Positions 34,713 through 44,023 of a DNA stretch of 64,000 nucleotides are shown one piece after another. Within the stretch, counting starts at the first letter, position 1. The number at the start of each line of letters is the position of its first letter. The position numbers were made by a program, and so were the translations under genes. The notes below the pieces were generated by a model. It saw nothing but the letters and a program-made list of their open reading frames with translations, was not told where the DNA came from and did not search any database. Source of the DNA: CAWDVK01 sp963805715 (GTDB lineage: Bacteria > Actinomycetota > Actinomycetes > Streptosporangiales > Streptosporangiaceae). Location: the NCBI GenBank assembly GCA_963805715.1, contig CAWDVK010000020.1:558001-622000 (forward strand), read 5' to 3'.

Positions 34713-34787
34713 ATGTTCGGAGGACGCAGAGTAGCCCGGCGCACGAGCCGGCGCACCGCGCGGCGCGTATCCCGCCGCCGCTGGTAG
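34713..34787 (+). CDS. Tiny arginine-rich peptide
   Basis: A 24-residue ORF, MFGGRRVARRTSRRTARRVS plus RRRW, about half arginine. It follows a good ribosome site (GGGGGGAAT) and lies 49 bases downstream of the DUF6325 gene, next to an 18-bp direct repeat (CAGCGCCAGGAAGCGGGG at about 34668-34703). Similar short basic peptides occur near SHOCT/DUF1269 genes in actinomycetes as I recall. Whether it is translated is unproven. Confidence 0.4.
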   Translation: MFGGRRVARRTSRRTARRVSRRRW

Positions 34788-34893
34788 CCGCCGGATCAGG
34801 CGCCCAGAGTCCGAGGAGAATCAGGAGCGCGCACGGCATGGCTCGGACGAGTTCTTCGTCAGCGGTTACCGGGAAGCGCCGGGCGGCCAGCTG

Positions 34894-35298
34894 ATGGCAA
34901 ATACCTGGCAGGGCTCGTTTCCCTGGCAGAACCTGTGTTCCGATGGATACGAGGGAACCTCTCCCGTCGGGTCGTTCGCCGCGAATGGATATGGCCTGGT
35001 TGATATGATCGAGAACGTCCGGGAATGGTCCTGCGATTACGTCACGCCGCGTCATCAGGCGGCCCTCACTGCCCGCTGTGCTCCGCGCAATCCGCGCGCG
35101 AACTCCCCAGAGGCGCTGACCGCTGGCGCGGGGTCTTACCCGCCGCGGAAAGTGATCAAGGGCGGCTCGCATCGGTGCGCGCCCAACTACTGCCTGCGGT
35201 ACCGGCCGGCGGCCCGCCAGGGCGAGGCGATCGATACCGCCTCCTGTCACCTGGGCTTCCGCTGCGTGGTGCCGGACAGCAAGGACCGCAGGCCATGA
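34894..35298 (+). pseudogene. C-terminal fragment of a formylglycine-generating enzyme (FGE-sulfatase domain)
   Basis: 134 residues equal to the last third of FGE/SUMF1-type proteins, which oxidise a sulfatase cysteine to formylglycine. Visible are MANTWQGSFPWQNL, GSFAANGYGLVDMIENVREW and KGGSHRCAPNYCLRYRPAAR with the copper-binding cysteine pair, then DTASCHLGFRCVV. The first 180 or so residues are missing, although the frame stays open to about 34790 without homology or a start codon. No sulfatase is nearby. It overlaps the next gene by ATGA. Confidence 0.75.
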
Positions 35299-36767
35299 GC
35301 GAGAGCCCCAGCGGACCCGCACCTGACCTGGCCGAGCTCGAGAGGATCGCCGAGCTGGGCGGAGCTACCGCGGTCGGCAAGGCAGTCACTAGCCCTGCAG
35401 GCACAACCCCCGCCGACGTGATCCCCGCGGGCGGCCGGGGCCGCCGCTGGCTGGCCAGGCTTGCCTTCGCTGCCGTCGCGGCCGCCGTACTCGTGCTCCT
35501 GCTGTCGGGTGCGCTGACCAGCATTACCGCGCTGCTCCTCGGGACCGCGGGGGTGGCCGTTGCCTGCGCGGCGGCCTGGTGGTTCGTGGCCCACCGCGGC
35601 ATCCTGCGCTGGCTGGCCGCGCTGGTGCTGCTGGCCTCACCGGCCTTCGTGATCGCCATGTATGTCATTGCCGGGCTGCTCTGGGAAGTCATGCTCAGCG
35701 TCGCGCTGGTGCTGGCCGCCACGGCCGCCGGCCGGGCCGCGCTGAGCGGCAGCCGCGGGCCGGCCGGGCCGCGGGAATACCCCGCTGCGCCGCTGCGGCA
35801 TCCCTTCCTGATCATGAACCCGCGCTCGGGCGGGGGCAAGGTCGGCAAGTTCGGGCTGGGCGAGAACGCCACCGGTCTCGGCGCCGAGGTGGCCATGCTC
35901 GACGGCCCCGACTTCGTCGACGTGGCCGCGCTGGCCCGGCAGGCGGTAGACGACGGAGCTGACCTGCTGGGCGTGGCAGGCGGCGACGGGACGCAGGCAC
36001 TCGTCGCGGGCCTTGCCGCGGACCGGAACCTCCCCATGATGGTCATATCGGCGGGAACCCGCAATCACTTCGCCCTTGATCTCGGGCTTGACCGGGACGA
36101 CCCGGCTACCTGCCTGGAGGCTCTGACGGACGCTGTCGAGCTTCGCATCGACCTCGGCCTTATCGGGGAGCGCACGTTTGTCAACAACGCGTCGTTCGGT
36201 GCGTACGCGCACGTGGTGCAGAGCCCCGCCTACCGCGACGACAAGGCCGGCACCGCCCTGCAGATGCTCCCCGACCTGCTGAGCGGCGCGCAGGGAGCGC
36301 ACCTGACCGTGCGGGTCGACGGTCAGGTCATCGCCGACGGACCGCAGGCGGTGCTGGTGAGCAACAACCCGTACGAGACCGGCGACATCGCCGGCCTCGG
36401 CCGGCGCGCGCGGCTCGACCAGGGCGTGCTCGGCGTGGTCTGCGTGAAAGTGGAGAGCGGCGTCCAGGCCGCTGGCCTGCTGACCAGAACGCAGCGCTCG
36501 CGCTGCATCACCTCCTGCACCGTGCACGAGGTCACCATTGACGCAGACCAGCCATCCATCCCCGTCGGCATCGACGGGGAATCGGTGCTCGTGCCGACCC
36601 CCGTGCGCTGCACCATCCGCCCGCTGGCGCTGCGGGTGCGGGTTCCGCGCAGCAGGCCGGGCGTCCCCCGGCTGCGGCCGCCGATGGACTGGACCCGGCT
36701 GCGCTACCTGGCACTGACCGTCGGTCGGGACAGCATGCCCGCAGCTCAGGGCGCACCAGGAAAGTAA
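35295..36767 (+). CDS. Diacylglycerol kinase-family protein with N-terminal membrane domain
   Basis: 490 residues from ATG 35295, overlapping the preceding stop. Residues about 50-150 form four membrane helices (LARLAFAAVAAAVLVLLLSG onwards). Residues about 170-460 are a DAGK/sphingosine-kinase catalytic domain: FLIMNPRSGGGKVGKFGL, GVAGGDGTQALVAGLAA, VISAGTRNHFALDLGL and NNASFGAYAHVVQS, with GIDGESVLVPTPVRCTI near the end. It probably phosphorylates a membrane lipid. Overlap with an FGE fragment suggests the two were joined by rearrangement. Confidence 0.88.
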   Translation: MSESPSGPAPDLAELERIAELGGATAVGKAVTSPAGTTPADVIPAGGRGRRWLARLAFAAVAAAVLVLLLSGALTSITALLLGTAGVAVACAAAWWFVAHRGILRWLAALVLLASPAFVIAMYVIAGLLWEVMLSVALVLAATAAGRAALSGSRGPAGPREYPAAPLRHPFLIMNPRSGGGKVGKFGLGENATGLGAEVAMLDGPDFVDVAALARQAVDDGADLLGVAGGDGTQALVAGLAADRNLPMMVISAGTRNHFALDLGLDRDDPATCLEALTDAVELRIDLGLIGERTFVNNASFGAYAHVVQSPAYRDDKAGTALQMLPDLLSGAQGAHLTVRVDGQVIADGPQAVLVSNNPYETGDIAGLGRRARLDQGVLGVVCVKVESGVQAAGLLTRTQRSRCITSCTVHEVTIDADQPSIPVGIDGESVLVPTPVRCTIRPLALRVRVPRSRPGVPRLRPPMDWTRLRYLALTVGRDSMPAAQGAPGK

Positions 36768-36805
36768 GCGCCAGGGTCCCCGAGCCGCCTGCGCCTGGTC
36801 GGAAC

Positions 36806-37303
36806 CTAGCGCTGCCGGTCTTGCTCCGGCGTGAACAGCAGCGGCCGGATCAGCTGCCCGCAGTAACCGAGCAGCCGCGGCCCGGCAGGGACCTGGGCGT
36901 GGGACGGCTGGTAGTGCAGGAACCCGTAGCCGAGCCGCCAGGCCAGGACCCCGTCCGTCGCGACCTGGTCCCCGACCACGAATCCCGGCCGCGGAAACTC
37001 CCGGTACGGCGCTGTCCGGATCGGCTTGCGGGCCGAGGCCAGGTAGATGGCTCGCGGGCCGGATCCGCCGTTGATGGCCGAAGGCCTGCGCACCGAGTTC
37101 GTGGAAAAGCACACCACCTGCAGGCCGGGCACGGCGCTGGTCCGCCTCAGCACCCGAGCAAGGCCCTCATCCAGCGCTCGCTGGCTGGTGTCCCAGGAGG
37201 CGACCAGCGGCTCCACATCGAAGATGATCGTCCGTGCCTGAAGCTCACCGGCGCGGCGCAGCACGTCATCCAGTCTGCCCAGGCACTCATACGCGGCCTT
37301 CAC
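36806..37303 (-). CDS. HAD-superfamily protein, YqeG-like
   Basis: 165 residues starting at GTG 37303 (AGGTGGCAGG upstream). The HAD nucleophile motif is RTIIFDVEPLVASWDTSQ; the second acid of DxD is Glu. Motif II is VVCFSTNSVRRPSA, the Lys is in ARKPIRTAPYREF, and motif IV is VVGDQVATDGVLAWRLG. The layout resembles YqeG/HAD-IIIA phosphatases. Substrate unknown. It is convergent with the lipid-kinase gene. Confidence 0.82.
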   Translation of the reverse strand: MKAAYECLGRLDDVLRRAGELQARTIIFDVEPLVASWDTSQRALDEGLARVLRRTSAVPGLQVVCFSTNSVRRPSAINGGSGPRAIYLASARKPIRTAPYREFPRPGFVVGDQVATDGVLAWRLGYGFLHYQPSHAQVPAGPRLLGYCGQLIRPLLFTPEQDRQR

Positions 37304-37458
37304 CCTGCCACCTCATCACGTTCACCCCGGGGTAGCCACCTCGCCTTGACGTGCGCGCCGGATCCCGGCGTGCAGCGAGGTTGCGCCCGCAGCACTCGCG
37401 CAGGAAGCGGGGCTCAGTCACGCAGCACCCTTCGCAACCGCGCCCGCTGAGCTGACCC

Positions 37459-37538
37459 GCGTGAGCTGAGCCCCGCGTGAGCTGAGCCCCGCGTGAGCTG
37501 AGCCCCGCGTGAGCTGAGCCCCGCGTGAGCTGAGCCCC
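37459..37538. repeat. 16-bp tandem repeat (5 exact copies)
   Basis: Five perfect head-to-tail copies of GCGTGAGCTGAGCCCC between the HAD and SHOCT genes. A degenerate half unit precedes them. The period is not a multiple of three and no gene crosses it. The perfect identity suggests recent expansion; copy number may vary between strains. Confidence 0.9.
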
Positions 37539-37553
37539 TCACCGCCGCCGCAG

Positions 37554-37832
37554 CTAGCCGAGCAGCTTAGCCTTGGCGGCAGCGAACTCACTGTCGCTGA
37601 GGGCGCCCTGCTGGTGCATGGCGTCCAGCTGGTTCAGCTGATCCAGCATCGAGGGCTGCGCCGCCGGAGTGCCCTGCGCCGACTGCTGGTCCTCGACACC
37701 GCTGATCCGCTCGTTCTGCTCATCGTCCTGCTGCGCCTGAGCTGCCGACTTGTTCGCCATGTGGTGGCCCATGGCGTAGGCGCCCCCGCCTATCACCGCT
37801 GCGCGCATCAGCGGGCGTCGCCGCCTGATCAT
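37554..37832 (-). CDS. SHOCT-domain small membrane protein
   Basis: 92 residues. An N-terminal Arg-rich segment and short hydrophobic stretch (MRAAVIGGGAYAMGHHMANK) precede a Gln/Asp-rich linker. A C-terminal SHOCT domain follows (LDQLNQLDAMHQQGALSDSE, then FAAAKAKLLG). SHOCT proteins are small oligomerisation modules often near DUF1269/DUF6325 genes, as here. Confidence 0.88.
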   Translation of the reverse strand: MIRRRRPLMRAAVIGGGAYAMGHHMANKSAAQAQQDDEQNERISGVEDQQSAQGTPAAQPSMLDQLNQLDAMHQQGALSDSEFAAAKAKLLG

Positions 37833-37874
37833 GCCTGCCTCCTGTGCTCGGCCCTGCTGGTATCCGGAGTCGGG

Positions 37875-38237
37875 CTATGCCTCGTCATCGGGCAGCTCAA
37901 GCCCGAGCGCCAGCATGAGTTCAGGTGCCGCGGCCATCGCCTTCGGGCCGCCCACCTGGGGCGCCACCGCGCGCAGCACGCCGATCAGGTTCTGCGGGGT
38001 CACGCCGGCATCGAGTGCGTTGGCGACCTGCCACAGGTACGAGGCCGGCGGCGCGTCGAGCGCGATCAGCGCGGCGATCTTGACGAGGGCAAAGGTGCGG
38101 GCGTCCAGGCCGCTGCTGGCCTGCTCGGCTTCCCGGTAGGCCAGGACTTCCTCGAGCACCCTCAGGTCGCCGACGGCCAGGCCAGCCAGCGCTTCCCGGG
38201 TAGCGGCATCAACGTCGGTCTTTACTGGCACGGTCAT
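37875..38237 (-). CDS. Carboxymuconolactone decarboxylase-family protein
   Basis: 120 residues with the AhpD-like all-helical fold: LAYREAEQASSGLDARTFAL, VKIAALIALDAPPASYLWQV and GVTPQNLIGVLRAVAPQVGG. The catalytic CxxC of AhpD is absent, so a peroxidase role is unlikely. Function unknown. It shares orientation with the SHOCT gene, 42 bases away. Confidence 0.85.
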   Translation of the reverse strand: MTVPVKTDVDAATREALAGLAVGDLRVLEEVLAYREAEQASSGLDARTFALVKIAALIALDAPPASYLWQVANALDAGVTPQNLIGVLRAVAPQVGGPKAMAAAPELMLALGLELPDDEA

Positions 38238-38458
38238 GATGCGATTCCTCCCCTTTTGCCCGGCGAAGCACTCAGAGGCTTCGTCCCACGCCCCAGTGTG
38301 GCTGGTCCGCGCGCCCGCGGCCTCACCCGCGGCGGATGGTTGCGCAGGCCAGCACGACAGGCGGTCAGGCGGGCCGATGGGGCAGTTTTGCGGGCGGAAT
38401 TTAGGAGCACCCGGCAGAGGTTGGTAAGACTGATAGGAGCACCGACCCCTGAGAGGCT

Positions 38459-39385
38459 GTGACCGTGGCTCGCGATCCCGCAGAACTCTACGAGATGAGC
38501 CCCGGCGCGACCGACGCGGACGCCGACCTGGTGATGCTCTATTACCTCGATGGCTTCATCGACGCCGGCAGCGCCGGGCGGCTGCTGGCAACGCACTTGC
38601 TCAGCTCACTCGACCATGAGGAGATCGCGTCCTTCAACGTCGATCCGCTGCTCGATTACCGGTCGCGTCGCCCGGTCATGACCTTCGCCAAGGACCACTG
38701 GGAGGAGTACGACACTCCCGCCACGGCCCTGTCCCTGCTGCATGACTCCGAGGGCAAGCCCTTCCTCCTGCTCAACGGGCTTGAGCCGGATCGCGAGTGG
38801 GAGGCGTTCACGGCCGCTATCCGGCAGCTTTCCGCCGAGCTCAGGGTGCGCCTGGCCGTCGGCTTCCACGGGATCCCGATGGGAGTCCCGCACACCAGGC
38901 AGCTGGGCGTGACCGCGCACGGCACGCAGCCAGGCCTGGTCGAGGGCTACCGCCCGCTGGTGGACCGGCTGCAGGTGCCCGGCAGCGCATCCGCCCTGCT
39001 GGAATACCGGCTCGGCCAGGAAGGCCGTGCGGCGGTGGGATTCGCCGTGCATGTCCCGCATTATCTGGCCCAGGCCGCCTACCCGGCCGCCGCCGTGACC
39101 TTGCTGGAGTCCCTGGAGCGGGCGACCGGGCTGGTGCTGCCCGGTGACGCGCTGCGCGAGGCCGCGCGGCGCACCGACCTGGAAATCGCCCGGCAGGTCG
39201 AGGGCTCGGCTGAGGTGACCGAGGTGGTGGAGGCGCTCGAGCAGCAGTACGACGCGTTCACCGCGAACCGCGAGGGCCTGCTCGCCGATGAGTCTGAGCC
39301 GATGCCGACCGCCGAGGAACTCGGCGCCCAGTTCGAGCGGTTCCTGGCCGAGCAGCAGGGCAAGAGCGAGCCGCCGGAGGCGTGA
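38459..39385 (+). CDS. PAC2-family protein (proteasome assembly chaperone-like)
   Basis: 308 residues of the PAC2 family: LVMLYYLDGFIDAGSAGRLL, FNVDPLLDYRSRRPVMTF, LLNGLEPDREWEAFTAAI, GIPMGVPHTRQLGVTAHGT and GFAVHVPHYLAQAAYPAAA. Actinobacteria with a 20S proteasome encode such proteins, but a chaperone role is not proven in bacteria. The C-terminus is acidic and helical. Start GTG 38459; the gene is divergent from the carboxymuconolactone decarboxylase-like gene. Confidence 0.88.
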   Translation: MTVARDPAELYEMSPGATDADADLVMLYYLDGFIDAGSAGRLLATHLLSSLDHEEIASFNVDPLLDYRSRRPVMTFAKDHWEEYDTPATALSLLHDSEGKPFLLLNGLEPDREWEAFTAAIRQLSAELRVRLAVGFHGIPMGVPHTRQLGVTAHGTQPGLVEGYRPLVDRLQVPGSASALLEYRLGQEGRAAVGFAVHVPHYLAQAAYPAAAVTLLESLERATGLVLPGDALREAARRTDLEIARQVEGSAEVTEVVEALEQQYDAFTANREGLLADESEPMPTAEELGAQFERFLAEQQGKSEPPEA

Positions 39386-39494
39386 GCCCCGGGAGGCAAT
39401 CTCGCCGCTGCCCGCCGGGGCCCTCTGCCGCACGCGCTGCGTGACCTGCGCAGCCTGCGCGTCGCCCGCTACCTGATCTGCGAGCCTGCGCCGG

Positions 39495-39983
39495 TTACCT
39501 GACCTCGGCGAGCTTCCCGGTGGCCACGTCGAAGACGAAACCGCGGACCGAGTCCTTGCGCGGCACGAACGGGCTGGCCTTGATCCGCGCGATCGACTGC
39601 CGCACATCGGCATCCAGGTCCGTGAAAGCCTCCGCGGCCCAGGTCGGCTTGATGCCGGTTTCCGCCTCGATCTTGGCCTTGAAGGCGTCATCGGTGAAGG
39701 TGAGCATGCCGCAGTCGGTGTGATGGATGAGGATGATCTCGCTGGTACCCAGCAGCCGCTGGCTGATCGCCAGCGACCGGATCTCGTCATCAGTGACCAC
39801 GCCGCCGGCATTGCGGATGATGTGCGCCTCGCCGTCGCCCAGGCCCAGGACGTCGTAGACGTTGAGGCGCGCGTCCATGCACGCGATCACGGCGAGGCCG
39901 CGGGAAGGTGGCAGGGGCAGCGGACCCTGGAAAGAGTCGGCGTACCGCCGGTTGTTCTCGAGCAGCTCGTCTGTAGCGGACAT
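39495..39983 (-). CDS. Beta-class carbonic anhydrase
   Basis: 162 residues. The zinc ligands and catalytic dyad are visible in ACMDARLNV (Cys, Asp-Arg) and ILIHHTDCGML (His, Cys). IIRNAGGVVTDDEIRSLAIS is also typical. It interconverts CO2 and bicarbonate. Members of this short clade (beta-CA of mycobacterial Rv1284 type) share the length. The upstream 39984-40238 has an AT-rich segment (about 40035-40080) that may hold its promoter; otherwise nothing is seen there. Confidence 0.93.
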   Translation of the reverse strand: MSATDELLENNRRYADSFQGPLPLPPSRGLAVIACMDARLNVYDVLGLGDGEAHIIRNAGGVVTDDEIRSLAISQRLLGTSEIILIHHTDCGMLTFTDDAFKAKIEAETGIKPTWAAEAFTDLDADVRQSIARIKASPFVPRKDSVRGFVFDVATGKLAEVR

Positions 39984-40238
39984 GGAGCACGATCCTCTCG
40001 GTGTCGATCGCCGATGCCATCAGCGCCGACGATACCCAAGAGATCCATAGAATAACGATCGGGAATAACTTAATACTTACTGCCGGCGCGCAGACCGAAG
40101 CTTGGCCATTTGCAGGACGATTCGGGGTGCGCGCCGGGGAAGACGTCCGCACCGGCTGCGCGGTGCGAGCAGGATGCTGGCATCGCGGGCCGGGCCATGC
40201 GTGCTCAGCGAGCATGGCGCCGAGCGAATGGGCGGGCA

Positions 40239-41670
40239 ATGAACCGATCAGTGGTGCGGGAGTTCCAGGCGCCCGGTATCAGGGTGCCGCGCGGCGAAGT
40301 ACTGGTGCCTGCCGAGCTCGGCGACCCGGTACGCGGCGCCCTGAGCTGCCCGGCTGCGCCGTTAGTTGCCGGGTCACTGCGGCGCAAGGGCTACCGCGTC
40401 AGCTTCGCTGCAGTGCCGCGGTTCGAGGATCCCGCGCACCACGGCGATGGCGCCGCCCTCTATGTCGTCACCTGCCAGCAGCGCGACGGCGGCACGGCTG
40501 CCCTGGCCGCGGCCGTGGCCCCCGATGACCGGCTCGCGGCGGCGGCCGCCCGCAGCGCCGTCGAGGAATGGGCAGGCGTCCTCGGCACCCGCCGGGCGAT
40601 CTCGGCTGGCAGTCCCTGGTGCGGGGGGGCACAGCAGGCGCTTGAGGCGGTCCGGCGGGCGATCAGTGACAGCGCCGGGCAAGGCCGGGTCGTGCACGTA
40701 CACGGGCAGCTGGCCGGGCCGCCCGAGACTCGTGCCGAGCTAGCCAGCCGCGGTGCCGTCCTCGGCGGCTCCCTGCAGGACGCCGTGCGCGGGGACGTTA
40801 TCGTCTTCCCGGCGCACGGGGTCACGCCAGCGGTGCGGGCCGAGGCGATACAGCGCGGCCTCACGATCGTCGATGCCACCTGCCCGCTCGTGGCGTGGGC
40901 GCAGGCGGAACGGCCGGCTGGCTGACCGCGGCGAGCACGTGGTCCTGCTGGGCCAGGAGAATTATCCCGCCGCGGACGGCATCACCAGCCGAGCCGAGGG
41001 TCGCGCCACCGTCATCGCGACGGTGGCCGGCACCAGCACGCTTCAGGTGGCCGACGCGCGCCGGGTTTCGTACCTGCTGCAGCCAGGTATCCCGATCGAG
41101 GACTCCGCCGCTGCCGCGGCGGCACTGCGATCCCGGTTCCCGGCTGTCCGCGGCCCCCACCCGGACAGCTTCTGCTACGCCCCGTCGGACCGGGCCGAGA
41201 CCGTTCGCACCGTGGCGGCAGGCAGTGACCTGATGCTGGTGCTGGGTGACGCCGCCGCGGCCGATGCCCGGCAGCTGTCAGCGCTGGCCCGCGACTGCGG
41301 CACCCGGGCTCAGGTAATCGCCGATCCGGCTGAGATCACCCCGGCCATGCTGGCCGGGATCAGTGACATCGGGATCGCCGAGTCCACCTCAGCGCGGGCC
41401 GGCCTGGCTGGCGAGATAACGGCGGCGCTGTCGGGCCTCGGGCCGCTCAGCGTGCTTCGCCGCCAGGTCAGCACCCAGATCACCGACAACTCCGTGATCC
41501 CTGTCCGGCCGGGCGACGCCCAGGCGGGCGACGCCACTCCGGCGGCCGCCGTTCCGCCGCCGCCCACGGCCGCCCCGGCCACTGCCTCGCCAGATCAGGC
41601 CTTGCCAGATCAGGCTTTGCCAGATCAGGCTTTGCCAGCCCCTGGCCTGCCGGTACCTGCCGCGAGCTGA
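40239..41670 (+). pseudogene. IspH (HMBPP reductase)-like paralogue with extra N-terminal domain, interrupted by an apparent 1-base insertion
   Basis: Two plus frames join near 40905 to give about 476 residues. The IspH core shows WCGGAQQALEAVRRAI, FPAHGVTPAVRAEAI, IVDATCPLVAWAQA and, in the second frame, EHVVLLGQENYPAADGI and SFCYAPSDRAETVRTVAAGS. The three cysteines that ligate the 4Fe-4S cluster (in CGG, ATCPL and FCYA) are present, but the ends differ: about 120 residues precede the core (VLVPAELGDPVRGALSCPAA) and a Pro/Ala tail with three PDQAL repeats follows. One base too many lies in GCGGAACGG. It may be a diverged second copy of the MEP-pathway enzyme. Confidence 0.75.
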
Positions 41671-41693
41671 GCCCGCCCGAGACGGCGGTCGCT

Positions 41694-41763
41694 GCCAGTA
41701 CCACGGCGCCAGTACAACGGCGCCAGTACAACGGCGCCAGTACAACGGCGCCAGTACAACGGC
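41694..41763. repeat. 14-bp tandem repeat
   Basis: Five copies of GCCAGTACAACGGC (first copy with one change) in the 293-base gap between the IspH-like gene and the MTHFR gene. The period is not a multiple of three. The gap holds no other recognised feature. Confidence 0.9.
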
Positions 41764-41963
41764 TCGCAGACCGCCCGCCCTGCGCACGGTGCGCCCGGTC
41801 CCCTCACCTTCACGGCCGGGCGCCGCGCGCTCCCGGCCGTGAACCAGGCGGAATTCCTCGGCGGCCTCAGCCGCTGATAGTGCAGCAACCCGAGCCTCCC
41901 GAATGGGCGATTTCGCCGGGAGTAGGGCAAGATCGTCGGTGAGGTCACGGAGGTGACGAGCGC

Positions 41964-42917
41964 ATGACCGATGACGGTCAGACCAGGGCGTCCAGGCTCC
42001 GGCAGGTACTGGCGGCCGGCGAGTTCGCGGTGACAGCGGAGATCGGGCCGCCGCGCGGGGCTGACGCCGCGCCGGTAGCCCGCAAGGCCGCGCACCTGCG
42101 CGGCTGGGTGGATGCGGTCAACATCACCGACAACCAGAGCGCATCCGTCCGGCTGTCGAGCTGGGCCGGCAGCCTCACGGCGCTCGCGGCCGGCGTCGAG
42201 CCCATCATGCAGCTCACCTGCCGGGACCGGAACCGGATTGCGCTGCAGTCGGAGCTCATCTCCGCATCGGCCATGGGCATACCCAGCGTCCTGGTCATGA
42301 CCGGGGATCACCCGCGGCACGGCGATCATGCCGAGGCCAAGCCGGTCTTCGACCTGGACAGCACGCAGTTGCTGAGCGTGGCCCGGACGATGCGCGACGA
42401 GGGCAGGCTGATGTCCGGCCGGCTCGTGGAGCCGCCGCCGTCCTGGCTGCTCGGGGCCGTCGAGAACCCGGCCGCACCGCCCGCGGCCAGCGCGGAGCGG
42501 CTGGCCGCCAAGATCGCGGCTGGCGCTCAGTTCGTGCAGACCCAGTTCATCTTCGACGTGCCCGCCTTCGCCGACTGGATGGCGCACGTGCGCGACCTCG
42601 GCCTGACCGGGCAGTGCGCCATCCTGGCCGGCGTCGGGCCGGTGCGCTCGCTGCGCGCGCTCGCCCACCTGCAGCGGGTGCCCGGCGTCCGCATCCCGGC
42701 CGAGATCGCGGAGCGGCTGTCGGCCGCCGGGCCGGATCACATCGCGGCGGCCGGCGAGCGGCTGTGCGCGGAGACGATCGCCCGGCTGCGGGAGATCCCC
42801 GGTGTCGCCGGCGTGCACGTCATGGCCGTCGGCGCCGAGAGCCATATCCCCCGCATCCTGCAGCAGGCCGGGCTCAGGTCAGGGCACGCCGCGGGCGCGG
42901 CGGCGCATGCGCGCTGA
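41964..42917 (+). CDS. Methylenetetrahydrofolate reductase-family protein
   Basis: 317 residues. It shares the MTHFR TIM barrel: FAVTAEIGPPRGADAAPV, VDAVNITDNQSASVRLSS, IMQLTCRDRNRIALQSEL and GIPSVLVMTGDHPRHGDH. It reduces methylene-THF to methyl-THF or runs in reverse. It is followed by a MetE-C-like protein and then MetH, which supports supply or handling of methyl-THF for methionine synthesis. A second, divergent MTHFR homologue is at 62204. Confidence 0.9.
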   Translation: MTDDGQTRASRLRQVLAAGEFAVTAEIGPPRGADAAPVARKAAHLRGWVDAVNITDNQSASVRLSSWAGSLTALAAGVEPIMQLTCRDRNRIALQSELISASAMGIPSVLVMTGDHPRHGDHAEAKPVFDLDSTQLLSVARTMRDEGRLMSGRLVEPPPSWLLGAVENPAAPPAASAERLAAKIAAGAQFVQTQFIFDVPAFADWMAHVRDLGLTGQCAILAGVGPVRSLRALAHLQRVPGVRIPAEIAERLSAAGPDHIAAAGERLCAETIARLREIPGVAGVHVMAVGAESHIPRILQQAGLRSGHAAGAAAHAR

Positions 42918-43003
42918 CATCCGGCCCGGCCGCCCCGCGGCCCCGACGCCATACTGGCCCCGCGCGGCAGGACCGCACCGCGCCGATTCAAAGGACGAAA
43001 CGG

Positions 43004-44023
43004 ATGCTCTACCCGACATCACTTGTGGGCAGCTACCCTCAGCCGGACTGGCTGATTGACCGGGAGCGGCTGGCGGGCCGGTTCCCGCCGCGGGTCCGGG
43101 CCAGCGAGCTATGGCGGGTCAGCCCCGCGTTCCTGGAGCAGGCCCAGCGCGACGCCACCCTGCTGGCCATCCGGGCGCAGGAGGAGGCCGGCCTGGATGT
43201 CGTTACCGACGGCGAGATCCGGCGGGAAAGCTACTCGAACGCGTTCGCGACGGCCCTGGGCGGCGTGGATACCGAGAACCCTGGCACCGCGCTGGACCGC
43301 AGCGGCCATCCGAATCCGGTGCCGCGCATCGTCGGGCCGATCGCGCGCCGGCACCCGGTCGAGGTCGCCGACGTCGAGTTCCTGCGCGCGCACACGGACA
43401 GGACTATCAAGATCACCGTTCCCGGTCCGTTCACCATGTCCCAGCAGGCACAGAACGACTACTACCCGAGCGCCGAGGCCGTGGCCTTCGGCTACGCCGA
43501 CGCCGTCCGGGACGAGATCGCCGACCTGTTCGCCGCCGGGGCCGACATCGTCCAGCTCGACGAGCCGTACCTGCAGGCCCGCCCGGAGGCCGCCCGGCAG
43601 TACGGGGTGGCCGCGCTGAACCGGGCGCTGGCGGGCAGCGCCGGGACGACCGCGGTGCACCTGTGCTTCGGCTACGCGGCGATCATCCACGAGCGGCCGT
43701 CCGGCTACTCCTTCCTGCCGGAACTGGCCGCCTGCACGGCCGATCAGATCTCGATCGAGACCGCCCAGTCCGGCCTGGACTGCGCGGTGCTGGCCGAGCT
43801 GGCCGGCAAGACGATCATCCTGGGCGTGCTGGACCTGAACGACATGACGGTCGAGACGCCGGAGCAGGTCGCCGCCCGGGTCCGCCGGGCGCTGCCGTAC
43901 GTGCCGGCCGAGCGGATCGTGCTGGCCCCGGACTGCGGGATGAAGTACCTGCCACGCGACGTCGCGTTCGGCAAGCTCCGCGCCATGACGCGGGCGGCGG
44001 AACTGCTGCGCGCCGGGCAATGA
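43004..44023 (+). CDS. MetE C-terminal-like methyltransferase (cobalamin-independent methionine synthase family)
   Basis: 339 residues from ATG 43004 (AAAGGACG upstream), where homology begins. It matches the C-terminal catalytic half of MetE: SLVGSYPQPDWL, LDVVTDGEIRRESYSNAF, IKITVPGPFTMSQQAQNDYY, IVQLDEPYLQARPEA and GVLDLNDMTVETPEQVAARV, ending with LAPDCGMKYLPRDVAFGKL. Zinc-binding His and Cys are at VHLCFGYA and PDCGMKY. It lacks the N-terminal folate half, so it may use another methyl donor. It sits between MTHFR and MetH. Confidence 0.88.
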   Translation: MLYPTSLVGSYPQPDWLIDRERLAGRFPPRVRASELWRVSPAFLEQAQRDATLLAIRAQEEAGLDVVTDGEIRRESYSNAFATALGGVDTENPGTALDRSGHPNPVPRIVGPIARRHPVEVADVEFLRAHTDRTIKITVPGPFTMSQQAQNDYYPSAEAVAFGYADAVRDEIADLFAAGADIVQLDEPYLQARPEAARQYGVAALNRALAGSAGTTAVHLCFGYAAIIHERPSGYSFLPELAACTADQISIETAQSGLDCAVLAELAGKTIILGVLDLNDMTVETPEQVAARVRRALPYVPAERIVLAPDCGMKYLPRDVAFGKLRAMTRAAELLRAGQ

